This document shows, in pieces, positions 47,830 to 58,676 of a DNA stretch of 64,000 bases. The notes beneath the pieces are model-generated. The model was not told the origin of the DNA and ran no database searches. It saw only the letters and a list, made by a program, of their open reading frames with translations. The number at the start of each line of letters is the position of its first letter. The first letter of the stretch is position 1. The stretch covers positions 25,727,387 to 25,791,386 of the forward strand of contig OU612069.1 of NCBI GenBank assembly GCA_914767715.1, read 5' to 3'. Made by a program: the position numbers and the translations under genes. The stretch is from Membranipora membranacea (Eukaryota > Bryozoa > Gymnolaemata > Cheilostomatida > Membraniporidae).

Positions 47830-50800
47830 ATGGATGACGCTCAGATTACTGATGAAATAACCCATCAGTTGACAGAGAAGGTTTCATGCATTGTAAGTAC
47901 ATATCATGTTTCTGACTTTTGGTCCTTATAACTTGCAAGATGTCACAGCAATAAACTCTCTCTCATCAGTATCAGTACATCATCGTTCATTATTCATTGG
48001 TCACACACTCACTCCTCAGTGACTTGATGTGAGTATGACATTGACAGTAAGTTGGTTGCAGTTCATTCACAGTCATTACCATTTCCACCGTTCATTTCTG
48101 CTGTGGCTTAAGATATGACACTTTTCTTCAAAGTTCACAGTTTTACAGTATTATTCACCAAGGCAAAAAGTGCAAAGCTCAATTACAAACAACACCACAT
48201 GATTATTTATTCAGGTAGCCAATGTTAGTTCCATCTGATAAGGCCGGGATCAAGGAGTATACACTTTTAATTACTGCATACCAAGATAGATATATGCTGT
48301 TCTAAATGGGCACTAAAAAGAGGCGCTGGCGACAGCTGGTGTTGTAGGACGTGAGGCAGGCGCAGCATGGGACATGTCTAACAGCACTCAAGGCCTATAT
48401 AGGGTGGTGTGGGTGCTGTAGGGGCTCTATTAGTTATGTTAGACATGCCTCATACAGGACCTATCTCATGTCTTACAACACAGGGGGGCGTCGGGCGAGG
48501 GGCAAAAGTCTGGGGGGCTCAGACTAGTCACACCTAGGAATGTTGGATTGAACTAAGTACTAAATATGTCTTATCATTGGCTGCACCTACGAACCTTTTC
48601 CTATGATTTTTAAATCGTCTACTGCCTTTATAAAACTGGACTTTTTAATGTACATCCGTGAATCTATCTAGTATGTTTCAAAATTACAATTGTTGAATAG
48701 AGTAATGTCACAATACTGCCGGGCCGACTATCAATCTACCATTATTGAGGTACATGCTGATATTGAAAACAGTCATGATGTGTTATAGCAGGCTACTTGA
48801 TACAAGCGACACCATGACAATGAGCTTGTTTTGTAGATTACTTGTGAAGCTTTCAGTAGACTGCACCAACTCTCCCTGGACGCTGTAATCAGGTATAAAT
48901 AACAATAATTTGTCATGTGATCAAATTATTATGTTGGCTGACACTCTTTCCATAAATGTCACTTGTATCTGAAAATAACATCATAAACACCAGCGAGTCT
49001 TACATCAAGGAGTCTCTAACTCCCTGCTTACATGCAACTCCTTGTTGGCGTCGATTACACACAATTTTTATTTGTAATCCCCTTGCGGTTGTTTGTGGCG
49101 TGGGTCATGTGATGGCGATTTGAACTAGCCTATAAGTAATCAGCATATGGAATGGATGAAATTGTCGTTGACAAAACTATTGAAGTAACTCAGTCTGTTA
49201 TTTCCTAGTGCAATGGAGAAGGTGAGCTCAGAACATGCTAACAATGAGGCTGGAGAGGAGCGAGTACATAAAGTCTTTTGTTTGTCCGGATATAAACACG
49301 ATACACAACTCAATACTAAGGTAGGTGTTTAATCCCCCAGACTCTTACCCCCACCCAACCGCCCCCTGGCTGTAACGTTCCTGATGTGACATTGATGAAG
49401 AGCAACCCTTGGGGTCGCATGATTGATTTATTTGTATTGCTATCACTTCTCGCATCTTTTACAGTTAGTGATAGCAATACAAATACATCAATCATGCGAC
49501 CCCAAGGGTTGCTCTTCATCAATGTCAGTTAAAAGTTTGCTGGTAGTGGTACATGTACTCTGCTAAAAAATAATGAAGTTGCCTTGCATGCAAAAATAGG
49601 GTTAAAAATAGTATTATTAATATGAATGCACATATGTCTCAAAACAGTCTTTTGCTCTGATGCTTCCTATTTACTGCATGATGTAACTTTTGTGGTCACA
49701 AAAACTATCCAAGACAGCCCTGTATTTGTAATCATATGCGGATTCATAAATGTTCCACACAGACAATGGTGCTTATATTTCATGCTCATATTTAATGGGA
49801 AACGAATTGGAAACATTTATGCATAAATACTTGACCAACTATGCTGTTTATTTTCAGCTACGGACGCTTCTCTTGGTACACGATGATGAAAGAGACAAGT
49901 TAAAATCACAGTTGTTATCGGTTCTCAGTGATACATTGTACGGTGTCTACAAGGGAAATATCACGGTGGGCTGTTATATCCTTATAATCGCACATAAGGG
50001 AAACAGGAAAACAAATGTGACTCGTGGGGGTCTTTCAGTTAGAATGAGCGATGCGATGGAGTCAGGAGTGGTCTGATGGTTAAGGGTGCGACTTTTGATC
50101 TGTGTGGTCCAGGTTCAGTTCCCGGCGACGGCAGTCATTTTTGAGTTGGTACTGGCGCGCCATTCATCCTAGCCAGGTCCTTGTGGTATGGGACTAAAAA
50201 TACCGGAGGTCCACTGTGTGTTTGCACACCCCACATGCAGTAAAAAATCCCCCTCTGCCTCTTCGATAAAAAGAGTAGCCGGAATTCCGGCGGGCAAGTG
50301 TATAGGGTGCGGCTTGAGTACCATGGGTCCCTGTATCTGTACGCTAGAGGGGTAACCCTCTCCGCAATGACGACTTAGACCTAGAGCGATGCTTTACTAA
50401 GGTCTCACTCTCAGAGTGAGTGAGCTATCTACGTGCGATTTTAGCTGTTTTGAAAGACCCCCTGTACATCACAAACCTAATCTAGCTCATCGAGGAAGGT
50501 TAAGATAATTTTCCGCTGATCTATACTTTTTGTGCAGTTGAAAGCCACAATAATATTTGGGTGTGCAGCAAATACCGTTATTGTAAACTGTGTACACCTC
50601 TTATATACAACAACCAGCACCTAAGGCTTGTTAACGATTGATGCCTTCAAACCTTCATAAATATCTAGTTGATATTTTCGTACAGGATCCTAGGAGGTTA
50701 TCGGTAGCAGATCTAGAAGACAATGATAAGTCGTGTAGAATCTCTCCCTCATCAGATTATATACCAGATGGTAACTGTAAGAGAGATCTGTCTAGTAGAG

Positions 50801-53800
50801 CGATCAAACCTACTCCTAATCAATCTAAGCCTAGTACTAGTAACACAGCTAAAGAAACTAAGGTTAGAGTCTCACTGTGTTGTGTCTCTTGTTTGATATG
50901 CCGTATATTTTGACTTTATAATCTTACCTAGTATTCGTAGGAGTAAGAGCTTGCCATTTTTCTCAGCCTTGATATAGTGGAATATTAGCCAACTTCTACT
51001 CAACCAGGAACTTAAGTTGGAGCTGGTAAACATTAAACCACTGCACACAATCTCAACTAATCTCTTACTAGTTTATAATCCCCTATGCTATATATGAACA
51101 TCACCACTGAGGATATCGGTTACTGGCAGCCATATTTGAGCATCCAGAGTTTAGTCCTTATTCTATCACAATGGTGAGCTGAAAATTGGTCCAGGCTCCC
51201 ATCTATAACTATAATTAGTAATGATGTAGGACCCTTCCCTCTTCTATAACACACAGTACCATATACCTTTTTTATCAGTAATGCTGTTAGGTATTGGGGA
51301 ATTTGCGACCATCCGATACAAACCTGGTTTTTATATTTTGTCAGCCCGCCTGTCAGACTAGTACTAGTTCTATACCCTCTAAGCAGCAGTCAGCTAAATT
51401 GACAGCGAAGCCTAAAAGTACATCTAGTAGCAGCAGCAGCACACAGAGTAAAAAACCTGCACCTAAGAGTGTAGCTAAAGGAGCTCAGGTAACGTTAGAT
51501 ATCTATATCTGTGGATAGTAGAAGGCTGGCATGGATTACAGCTCTATTATTCTGCAAACCAAAACCGGAAATTGGTGCGATTTGTTTTTATTTATAGCCT
51601 TGGACTTTTTTTTTGTGAAGCTTAACAGTTGAACCAAAAGACAATACACCATGAATAGATTATTACAGGTATACAAATCCTAACCCACCATAAAATGCTT
51701 GTATCAAATAAAGAGGAATCTATGGACATGAAATCCAAATATGTAAGTCATGACTTATCAGAGTTTACCCAATTTAAATTGTTTTTGAAACCCCGAAAAC
51801 TAAACTTATTCTTCTCTGTTTATAGCCCAAACTTTTCTTTGGACAAGCAAAGACTGCTCCATCAAAGCCAAAGGAGACTAATAAAGAAAGTTCAAAACCT
51901 GCAGCCAGTATAACCTCAGAGAAAACCACAGAGAAAACTTCTCAATCAGATGAAAGTACTGCAGTTAAGGCGGAGACAGCGGATAACGAGAGCCCTGGTA
52001 AATCATCGGACAAAGAAAATAAGACGTCAGCAGACAATAAGTATGTGGGAACAACTCAGAGCTCTGAATCAAAAGCCTTGGTCCTCCTCAAGTCCATCAA
52101 AGTCTGATAGCAAAACTAAAGAATTCATCTGAGAAGAGACATCGCCATTGGAAAAACCTCAATTTTTAATATTCATGAGATTACTGATATTTTCATCTTC
52201 GATATTTTGTAATTCTATGAAAACGATATATTTTTACTTCATCACAACCTAGAGAAATCGTTCTGAAGTGTCAAAAAATCAAACAACAAAAAACCAATCC
52301 GTGTATTATGTGAAAATCTCAATGTTATGAACAAGTTAGTGTATATCCTACTATAATGTCTAATTATAGAGCTGTGGAGCAGAAAGCTAAAAAGAGAAGC
52401 AGAGTTCAGATTTTCTCCTCCTCTGATGAATCAGACGCTGAACCAGAACAGCCGTCTAAAAATAATAAAAGTATGTGGTCTGTTTGTAGCAACTTTAAGT
52501 TAGTTTTGCTTACGTCCTACCACGGCGATAATAATATCTATTCTCACTATTTAGGCAGCGTTATATGGGCTTCCAAGTCGTTGTTTATGTATAATTATTC
52601 ATTATTTCCATGCTAAAAAATCCCAACCTTGTGATGAGCAGATAATTCACCCCATCTGGATTATTAAGTGGAAATTTGTTATCTAATATGTATTCTCCAG
52701 AAGGTAAAACTAAACAAGCGAAAAGTAAAACTGCTGTTGTTGAGGAGAAGGTAAATGTGGAAGAGCCGCCACCAATATTTGATGATGTAAGTACTGTTTG
52801 GTGTAAGTACTGTATGACGTAAGTACTTTTTGGTGTAAGTACTGTATGGTGTAAGTACTGTTTGGTGTAAGTACTATATGATGTAAGTACTGTTTGGTGT
52901 AAGTACTGTTTGGTGTAAGTACTGTTTGGTGTAAGTACTGTTTGGTGTAAGTACTGTATGGTGTAAGTACTGTTTGATGTTAGTACTGTATGGTGTAAGT
53001 ACTGTAACTGCAGCTCCAAACTTGTCGCCTCCTGATTCTTTTTCTCTTTCACTGCTGGATACTAGCAGTAGTTGTCTGGTATGATAAGAAAGCATTAAAT
53101 AAATTCTCTGAAATATTTTCCTCCGCTGCAACTAGTACAGGTCATCCTGTAGAAGTGATGTAGCAAATTTATTTCTCCAATATATGCAAGAATTGTTTTT
53201 AATACATCCAGGAGATCCTCTGAGGAGTGCCATACAGATTTAAACCACTGCTGCCACAGCTGGGCTTTGCCCAGCATAGCCACCAGTCAAAAATTTAAAT
53301 AGAGAGTTGTGGCATCAAAACATCTGGCCAGTAGCTTTGAATGGAGTTATATGAGCTCTCAAATGTGGGGAGTGTCTTCTTCCCCAGCCATCCACCATTA
53401 GTGATGAGTAATGTTGTTGTTGATCAATCAGGTGCCTTTAAAATCTAGCTTAGATCCAACACTAATAGGAATGTTGGATCTCAGCTAGATTTTAAATGCA
53501 CATGATTGGTCAACAACATTTGTCGTCACTAATGGTGGATGGCAGGGAAAGAAGATACTCCTTACATTTTGAGAGCTCATATAACTCCATTCAAAGCTAC
53601 TGGCCAGATGTTTTGATGCCACAACTCTATATTTAAATTTTTGACTGGTGGCTCTGCTGGGCAAAGCCCAGCTGTGTCAGCAGTGGTTTAAGACCAATGA
53701 CAACTTAAACTGTAAAACTTGCACTTTTCATTTATGTCCACCCAGCTTTTTTATGTGAAATATTGTTAGCGTTAAAAAAGATCATGGTTGCAACAAATTA

Positions 53801-56507
53801 TGTAACTCTCTTATGATTCAGGACTTTGAATCTCTGCCAGTGTCCGAGGATCAGTCTAAGAAGAGGCGACGTCAGAGGAAGTCGGCTGATAACGAGGCTC
53901 CTGAGGAGAACAGCGGAGACGAGGAGGGAGGAGAATCTCAGAGAAAGAAGAGGAGTAAAAAATCTGTAGAGCCGAGTAAGTTACCAGATGTACTTTAGTA
54001 GTTATGGCTCAGCGGCAGCCTATGCAAAATGTGGCTAGAAATGCAACTAATTTTACGATTTTGGATGTATAGGGTTTGAAAGTTGTTTCTGGTAGAGTTT
54101 TTCATGCTGATCGCAATGGTAATATCGCTCCACCAGGAACAACTTTCAAACCTTATCCACCGAAAATCGCAAATGGGCGTGACAAGATAAGAAGGGACTG
54201 CCACCAGACTATTGGTTACAGTAAGTTACAGTAAGTTACAGTAAGTTACAGTAAGTTATCACATCTACTTTTGTTACACCGAATCCATACAGTGAAATTA
54301 ATCTGTCTTAGAACATTGGGGCTAGTGGTAATTTCAATCCAAAATTGTCTTCATCCAATGGAGCCATCTATGGCCTAGTTAAAATTAGAAATCATCCGCA
54401 GAACTTAAGCTTAGATACCGTACTATGATATCAGCGTATTGAGTTAGGGATATGTGTCCCACACTCCCTGTTGTTTGCATTTAATCTGAAATCGGTCTGG
54501 AGTTATCAGAACATAATTAATATATTATTTGATCCTCCACATGGCTATATTACTCACTTGATCTCCAGTTTAAGTTTGGAATTGATTCCAACAACTTACA
54601 ATACCACACTCTTATCTGGCCAGGTATTTTATCGTATTCTTCTCTTCAATTAAAATCTACTTTTGTTAATTCTCAGATTACGGCCGTGTGAGGGCTGGAG
54701 ATATAAGTAGTAATGTGAAGTATGTAGATCGGACATTTCTGGATGATGATGGCTTTCTCGGTAAGTGACTCTTTCTCCTACCCTGTTCGGTTACACCACT
54801 TTGAAATGCTGGGGGTTCTTTCAATTGAAAACATCTTAAATCACTTGCTCATGCAGTGAATGAGTGATACCTGCTAGGGGCTGCAATCCCAAATCGCTTA
54901 CTTATTGATTGAACTGTATACATTCTGTGTGATTGATTTCGGAACAAATTTGTATAATTGAAAGAAAAAATGTGTGATAACTTAGAGCAAAGTGATAGTA
55001 ATAATTTGCTTTGAAAACCTTGCTCATTCTAATTGAAAGACCCCCCACCCCCTGACTGTCGGCAGGTATGTGACCTCAGGCTTCATTCGAGGTCATCAAC
55101 CTTCCTCAGAAACAGGATGACTGAACATCACATCAAATCAGTAATACAGACCTAACATTAATCTTTACAAGGGATCCGTGTCGGATTAACACCAAACTAA
55201 ATAGAAATTTGCCCATATATTACTTCCATCAAAGACGAATAAATAAATTAATGGTATGCAAGGTTATCAGTTTTAGTTCATATTTCAAACTTCGGCTGGT
55301 TTTTTTACTTCACATTTCAATGATGTTCTAGTGTTTGATTACAAATCATTTGTTCAGTGGTAGTTGATGATATTCCAATGTGCTCTAAACCTTCTAAAAT
55401 CTACTGAATTATATTATCAAGATGGTACACTGTTGCAGCCCACACTGACACCGAGACTACACTATCGTGATGTGTTTCTCTGATCGTTAGAGTCAATTAA
55501 GTATCAGTACCTATTTACATAACATGTATCCTCCCCTAATTGATGAAAGTGAACACAGGTCGTCACAGCAAATTGCTTGTGATGGTACCTTATTAAATGA
55601 ATTAGAATACTCTCTATCGATCAGAGATATACATGCAATAGTATATCAGTGTGGTTGCAGCCCTTGTCTGAGTCTTATCTTCATGAAGAAGAGATTTATT
55701 GACAAAATATTGTTTATATGCTTGTATCTTGTTTCTCAGTCACTGAGAAAGTTTTAGAAGAAGTTCAGCTCAGTGAAAAGGAGAAGAGAGAAATAGAGGA
55801 AAAAAGGATTTCAGCTGCAGTTAAACAAGCTAGCAAGGTAAATATCGATTCAAGATGGTCATCTTTGCACTGTATAGTTGGGATTAATTCAAATGTTCTT
55901 AAGAACTGGAAACATGGCTCAATTGGAAAAGGCAAATGCTAATTGAAGGTCAACAGGATACTTTCTAGCACTGTCTCTACGGTGCAGAGAGACTCATATC
56001 ACAGAGTCCATCTGTTAGCAGTGTGGGTGATATTGACCTCACTTTAAAACCTCCATAGGAAGTTGATGTCATAGGTAGGCACTGTGTGAACCTGTAGTTT
56101 TGAACTAGTCACTAGCTCATGGTATATGGCACAAACTTTTAAGAGAATTTAGAGTAAATACGACAAATTGTGTTGTGGTTTGTCCTGAATGATACCGTAG
56201 AAATTTGAACATGCTTGATTGAATTGGTTAAATATGCAGAGGGTTTTGTTATTTACAGTGTGCTGTGTACTTGCTTTGGGATTGTGTGCTCGGAATTCTG
56301 GCAAATGCTTTTGATATCGTAGTATTTTTTCGTAAGCATCCTTTGTGAGGAAATCGGTTTTGTCCGAATTCGCCAGTTCCAGTCCCTTATCTTTATTTCT
56401 TTCCATTTCAGGTACAGAAACCAGATCCTGTACCAAAAGTTAGTAAAAAGTCTGCAGCTACAGCAAAACCACAGAACAATTTATTTTCATTCTTCAAAAA
56501 GAAATAG
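47830..56507 (+). CDS. POLD3: DNA polymerase delta subunit 3
   Basis: Accessory subunit of replicative DNA polymerase delta. Its N-terminal winged-helix part binds POLD2 and its C-terminus binds PCNA. Exons: 47830-47892, 48837-48892, 49209-49320, 49858-49965, 50686-50862, 51345-51488, 51826-52040, 52370-52470, 52701-52786, 53822-53975, 54677-54760, 55740-55837, 56412-56507. Phases close, giving 497 residues (human about 466). N-terminal landmarks are RVHKVFCLSGYK and LVHDDERDKLKSQLLSVLSD. The middle is Ser/Lys/Glu-rich and disordered, with AKTAPSKPKETNKESS like the family. A conserved late segment is YVDRTFLDDDGFLVTEKV. The end, QNNLFSFFKKK, is a PIP box. AATAAA lies at 56933-56938. The first exons are the least conserved, but phase and order support them. 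Confidence 0.93.
49387..49527. repeat. Near-perfect hairpin, 61-bp arms, in POLD3 intron 3
   Basis: 49387-49447 pairs with 49467-49527 with a single mismatch across a 19-bp loop. Arms contain GAAGAGCAACCCTTGGGGTC and GATTGATTTATTTGTATTGC. It starts 67 bp after the exon 3 donor. It would fold into a long dsRNA stem in the pre-mRNA. Confidence 0.93.
50026..50462. mobile_element. MITE (GGGGGGTCTTTCAATTAGAA family), copy 3, split by a SINE
   Basis: The left part is GGGGGTCTTTCAGTTAGAAT. The right part contains GAGTGAGTGAGCTATC and ends TTTTGAAAGACCCCC; both align to copy 1 at 36557-36801 in reverse orientation. Between the parts lies the SINE 50055-50383. The sequence GAGCGATGC, once in copy 1-like sequence, is present on both sides. 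Confidence 0.82.
50055..50383 (+). mobile_element. tRNA-derived SINE with 9-bp target-site duplication
   Basis: The tRNA-like head has TGGTCTGATGGTTAAG (A-box-like) and GGTTCAGTTCC (B box). The body has GCCATTCATCCTAGCC, shared with the SINE at 15828-16055, and a later conserved-looking part (CCACATGCAGTAAAAAATCC). It is flanked by GAGCGATGC at 50046-50054 and 50384-50392. It lies in POLD3 intron 4 in sense orientation. Confidence 0.82.
52787..53010 (+). repeat. 16-bp minisatellite of 14 units made of splice donors, starting at the POLD3 exon 9 donor
   Basis: The unit is GTAAGTACTGTTTGGT with small variants; 13 of 14 units keep GTAAGT. Unit 1 is the donor of exon 9 itself (exon ends GATGAT at 52786). 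Units follow every 16 bp with no gaps. Reading through from exon 9 gives VSTVWCKYCMT and then TAA, so retention would truncate the protein before its PIP box. Confidence 0.95.
53244..53687. mobile_element. TTAA-flanked foldback element in POLD3 intron 9
   Basis: The 444-bp element is almost entirely palindromic. Ends are ACCACTGCTG and CAGCAGTGGT, each bordered by TTAA (53240-53243 and 53688-53691). Arms of about 210 bp match with a few differences, for example CAGCTGGGCTTTGCCCAGC, GCCATCCACCATTAGTGA and ATCTAGCTTAGATCCAAC near the centre. TTAA flanks suggest piggyBac-type mobilisation, which is inference. Confidence 0.82.
54052..54170. repeat. Imperfect hairpin in POLD3 intron 10
   Basis: ACGATTTTGGATGTATAGGG and TTTGAAAGTTGTTTCTGGT pair with ACCAGGAACAACTTTCAAA and CCTTATCCACCGAAAATCGC. 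The loop is about 25 bp, with several mismatches. Confidence 0.75.
54215..54258. repeat. 10-bp tandem repeat (GTTACAGTAA) in POLD3 intron 10
   Basis: Four to five perfect units, each containing AGTAAGTTA. The intron's own donor, about 240 bp upstream (53976), reads GTAAGTTACC. The array is separate from that donor. Confidence 0.9.
54811..55046. mobile_element. MITE (GGGGGGTCTTTCAATTAGAA family), copy 2
   Basis: GGGGGTTCTTTCAATTGAAA at the left pairs with TTCTAATTGAAAGACCCCCC at the right. The interior aligns to copy 1 (GAGTGATACCTGCTAG, GAACTGTATA). It lies in POLD3 intron 11. Confidence 0.83.
56412..56507 (+). other. POLD3: POLD3 last exon with C-terminal PIP box
   Basis: The exon ends QNNLFSFFKKK then TAG. 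This matches Q-x-x-(I/L/M)-x-x-(F/Y)-(F/Y) followed by basic residues, the canonical PCNA-interacting motif, at the same place as in vertebrate POLD3. Confidence 0.95.
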
Positions 56508-58676
56508 TCGAGGCACTAGGTTACCATGTTTTGTATCTATATTTCTAATGATTGTGCTGTGCTTACGTTTCTTATGCGATTCCTTACTCAACGTCATAAT
56601 GATCGACAGAATACTTGATAATCGTTGCTTCGATCATGACTCTGTCTTACTAGATGTACCTCAGCCCCATAATACATTGTGCTATGATTTTGCGCTCGGC
56701 TGATTTGGTGTATGTATGAATAGAATATTTTCTTCATTTTTCCTATCAACTCCATTTTCTGCTGGAATACAATTCATTGACACACAATAGTAGATAACAG
56801 ATTACATACCAGCGATTTGACTCTATAAAGCCCAACCATTATCAGCATTTAACAAATCTTCTCATCAGGATAACCTCAACATGGGTTCAAACTTCGTAAA
56901 GGACATAGATTTTGTACAAATGCACTGATTTCAATAAACATCACCTTGTTGTGTTTTATTGCAGTGTAATGTGATGTGAAATCATTGTTTTGGGACAACT
57001 TTGGCATCCGGGAATTGTCCCCTCATTTCAATTGAAAGGGTAACTCCTGAATATGTTTTACACCTTTGAGATAGTATAGTAACTTAACTCTTACGGTTAG
57101 GTCTCAGTCTCACTATTGATCACGATCATGATACCATGTTCATCAGTATATCTAAAATAGGATATATTTGGATCCCTCTGGTTCAATGCAGGAGGTAAAA
57201 TAAAAGAGTTGGTTATTGAGGTGCCTTTGCAGTTTCCCACTGGCCGACAAGCTGGGGGTACAAACATCTCCCAGATTCGCAGAAAACGCTAGCAAGAGTA
57301 TATAAGATTATGTCCAGAGATGAGTCCATAGTTGTTGTATGAGCTTGTTAGTGATATATGAGATTCTCTGTGTATGACTATATCATCTTCGTCTGCATCA
57401 GCGTCGTCGTGTTTGTCTTATTCCTCGGTAACTATAACATAAATACAGCATTGTTGTCTTGTTTAGTTTGACTAATTTTAACAAGGTTCCACATTTTTCA
57501 TGTACTGTAATTTGTTTTAAAGCTCATTCTATATATACATGAGACAGTGGTACTCGCACACTTCCAAGCCTACAGGGAAAGCAGCTGAGAGTTGATTTCA
57601 AAATCCTGAAAAAAAAGAATTAGAATATCTATCTGGAGCTCTCCTGTGGTTTAAACCCAGGATTCTAAAATCATTAGCAACTGCAAATTTGAGATTGCCT
57701 GTATATGGGTTTGGTTTATTTTAAATAGGCCTGACTGCTTTCCCAATTAACTCATCCATTTTGCTTTCTTGGAGGTGTTCAATGAGTTGAATAAAAATGT
57801 CACTCACAAGGTTCATACAGTCATCACTGATTTTGAGATAGGTGTCCTAAACATTGCTCTTGAACAATACCGATGCCACTTCCTGAAGATTTTTAGTAAC
57901 CCCTTAACGCTTTTTACACCCTTTTATAACTGAGAGGCAGTCCTTGAATTGCAGACATTCTGCTCGCTGCAAGGATTCTTTTATTACCAGAGCCAGGGCC
58001 ACCAAGTGCCAAAAAACCTGTTTCAATTTTGCAGCTCAAAGTTTTATGTAAGAGCATTTTTCTAAGCCGTCCATATTATATAAATGTTTTTTTGGCATTT
58101 CTTACGGTGGAAACAAAACTCATTATCACCATAAAATGATTCATGAAAGAATTTCTAAACACCCTTGAGTGAGCGGTAAAATTTAAAATAAAAATTGTAT
58201 TTTTTAATTAAACAGATGACAATAACGTATGGGCCACTTCTGCATATCGTCTGGGTACACGGGGAAGGTCTTATTGTGGTGTTTTGCAATTTTGTTATCA
58301 ATCTTATATTACTTGACTGCAATCCACCAATACCACTACACCAAACATAGGACATTTTTTCAAAGGTAAGTTGCTGACTACATAATCAAGTGTTAGAGAA
58401 TATTCATAGACACATTTGGTTGATTGATTGGAGATTAACATAACACATTTTAGTCCCATCATCCCACATTTCTCTTATTGCTAGTCAGCAGCTAGTTTAA
58501 TAGACTACAAACAAAATCTGTTAATAAACTCTAAATATTTAATCAATATAAGGAGCAAGACTTCCTGGTAATAGTAAAATACAGTACAGTGTTTGTTACA
58601 CTGGTAATAAAGCTCTATTCATGTTTTCCTTTCAATTCCTAATCTATCATACTTTGGTGTGGTCTGCTACGGCGCC

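Noticed and set aside
50055-50135. tRNA gene on the plus strand
   Set aside because: The A/B-box pair belongs to a SINE: the body matches another copy and a TSD is present.
52585-53131. Minus-strand frames rich in LTPNSTYTKQY-type repeats
   Set aside because: Antisense translation of the POLD3 donor array.
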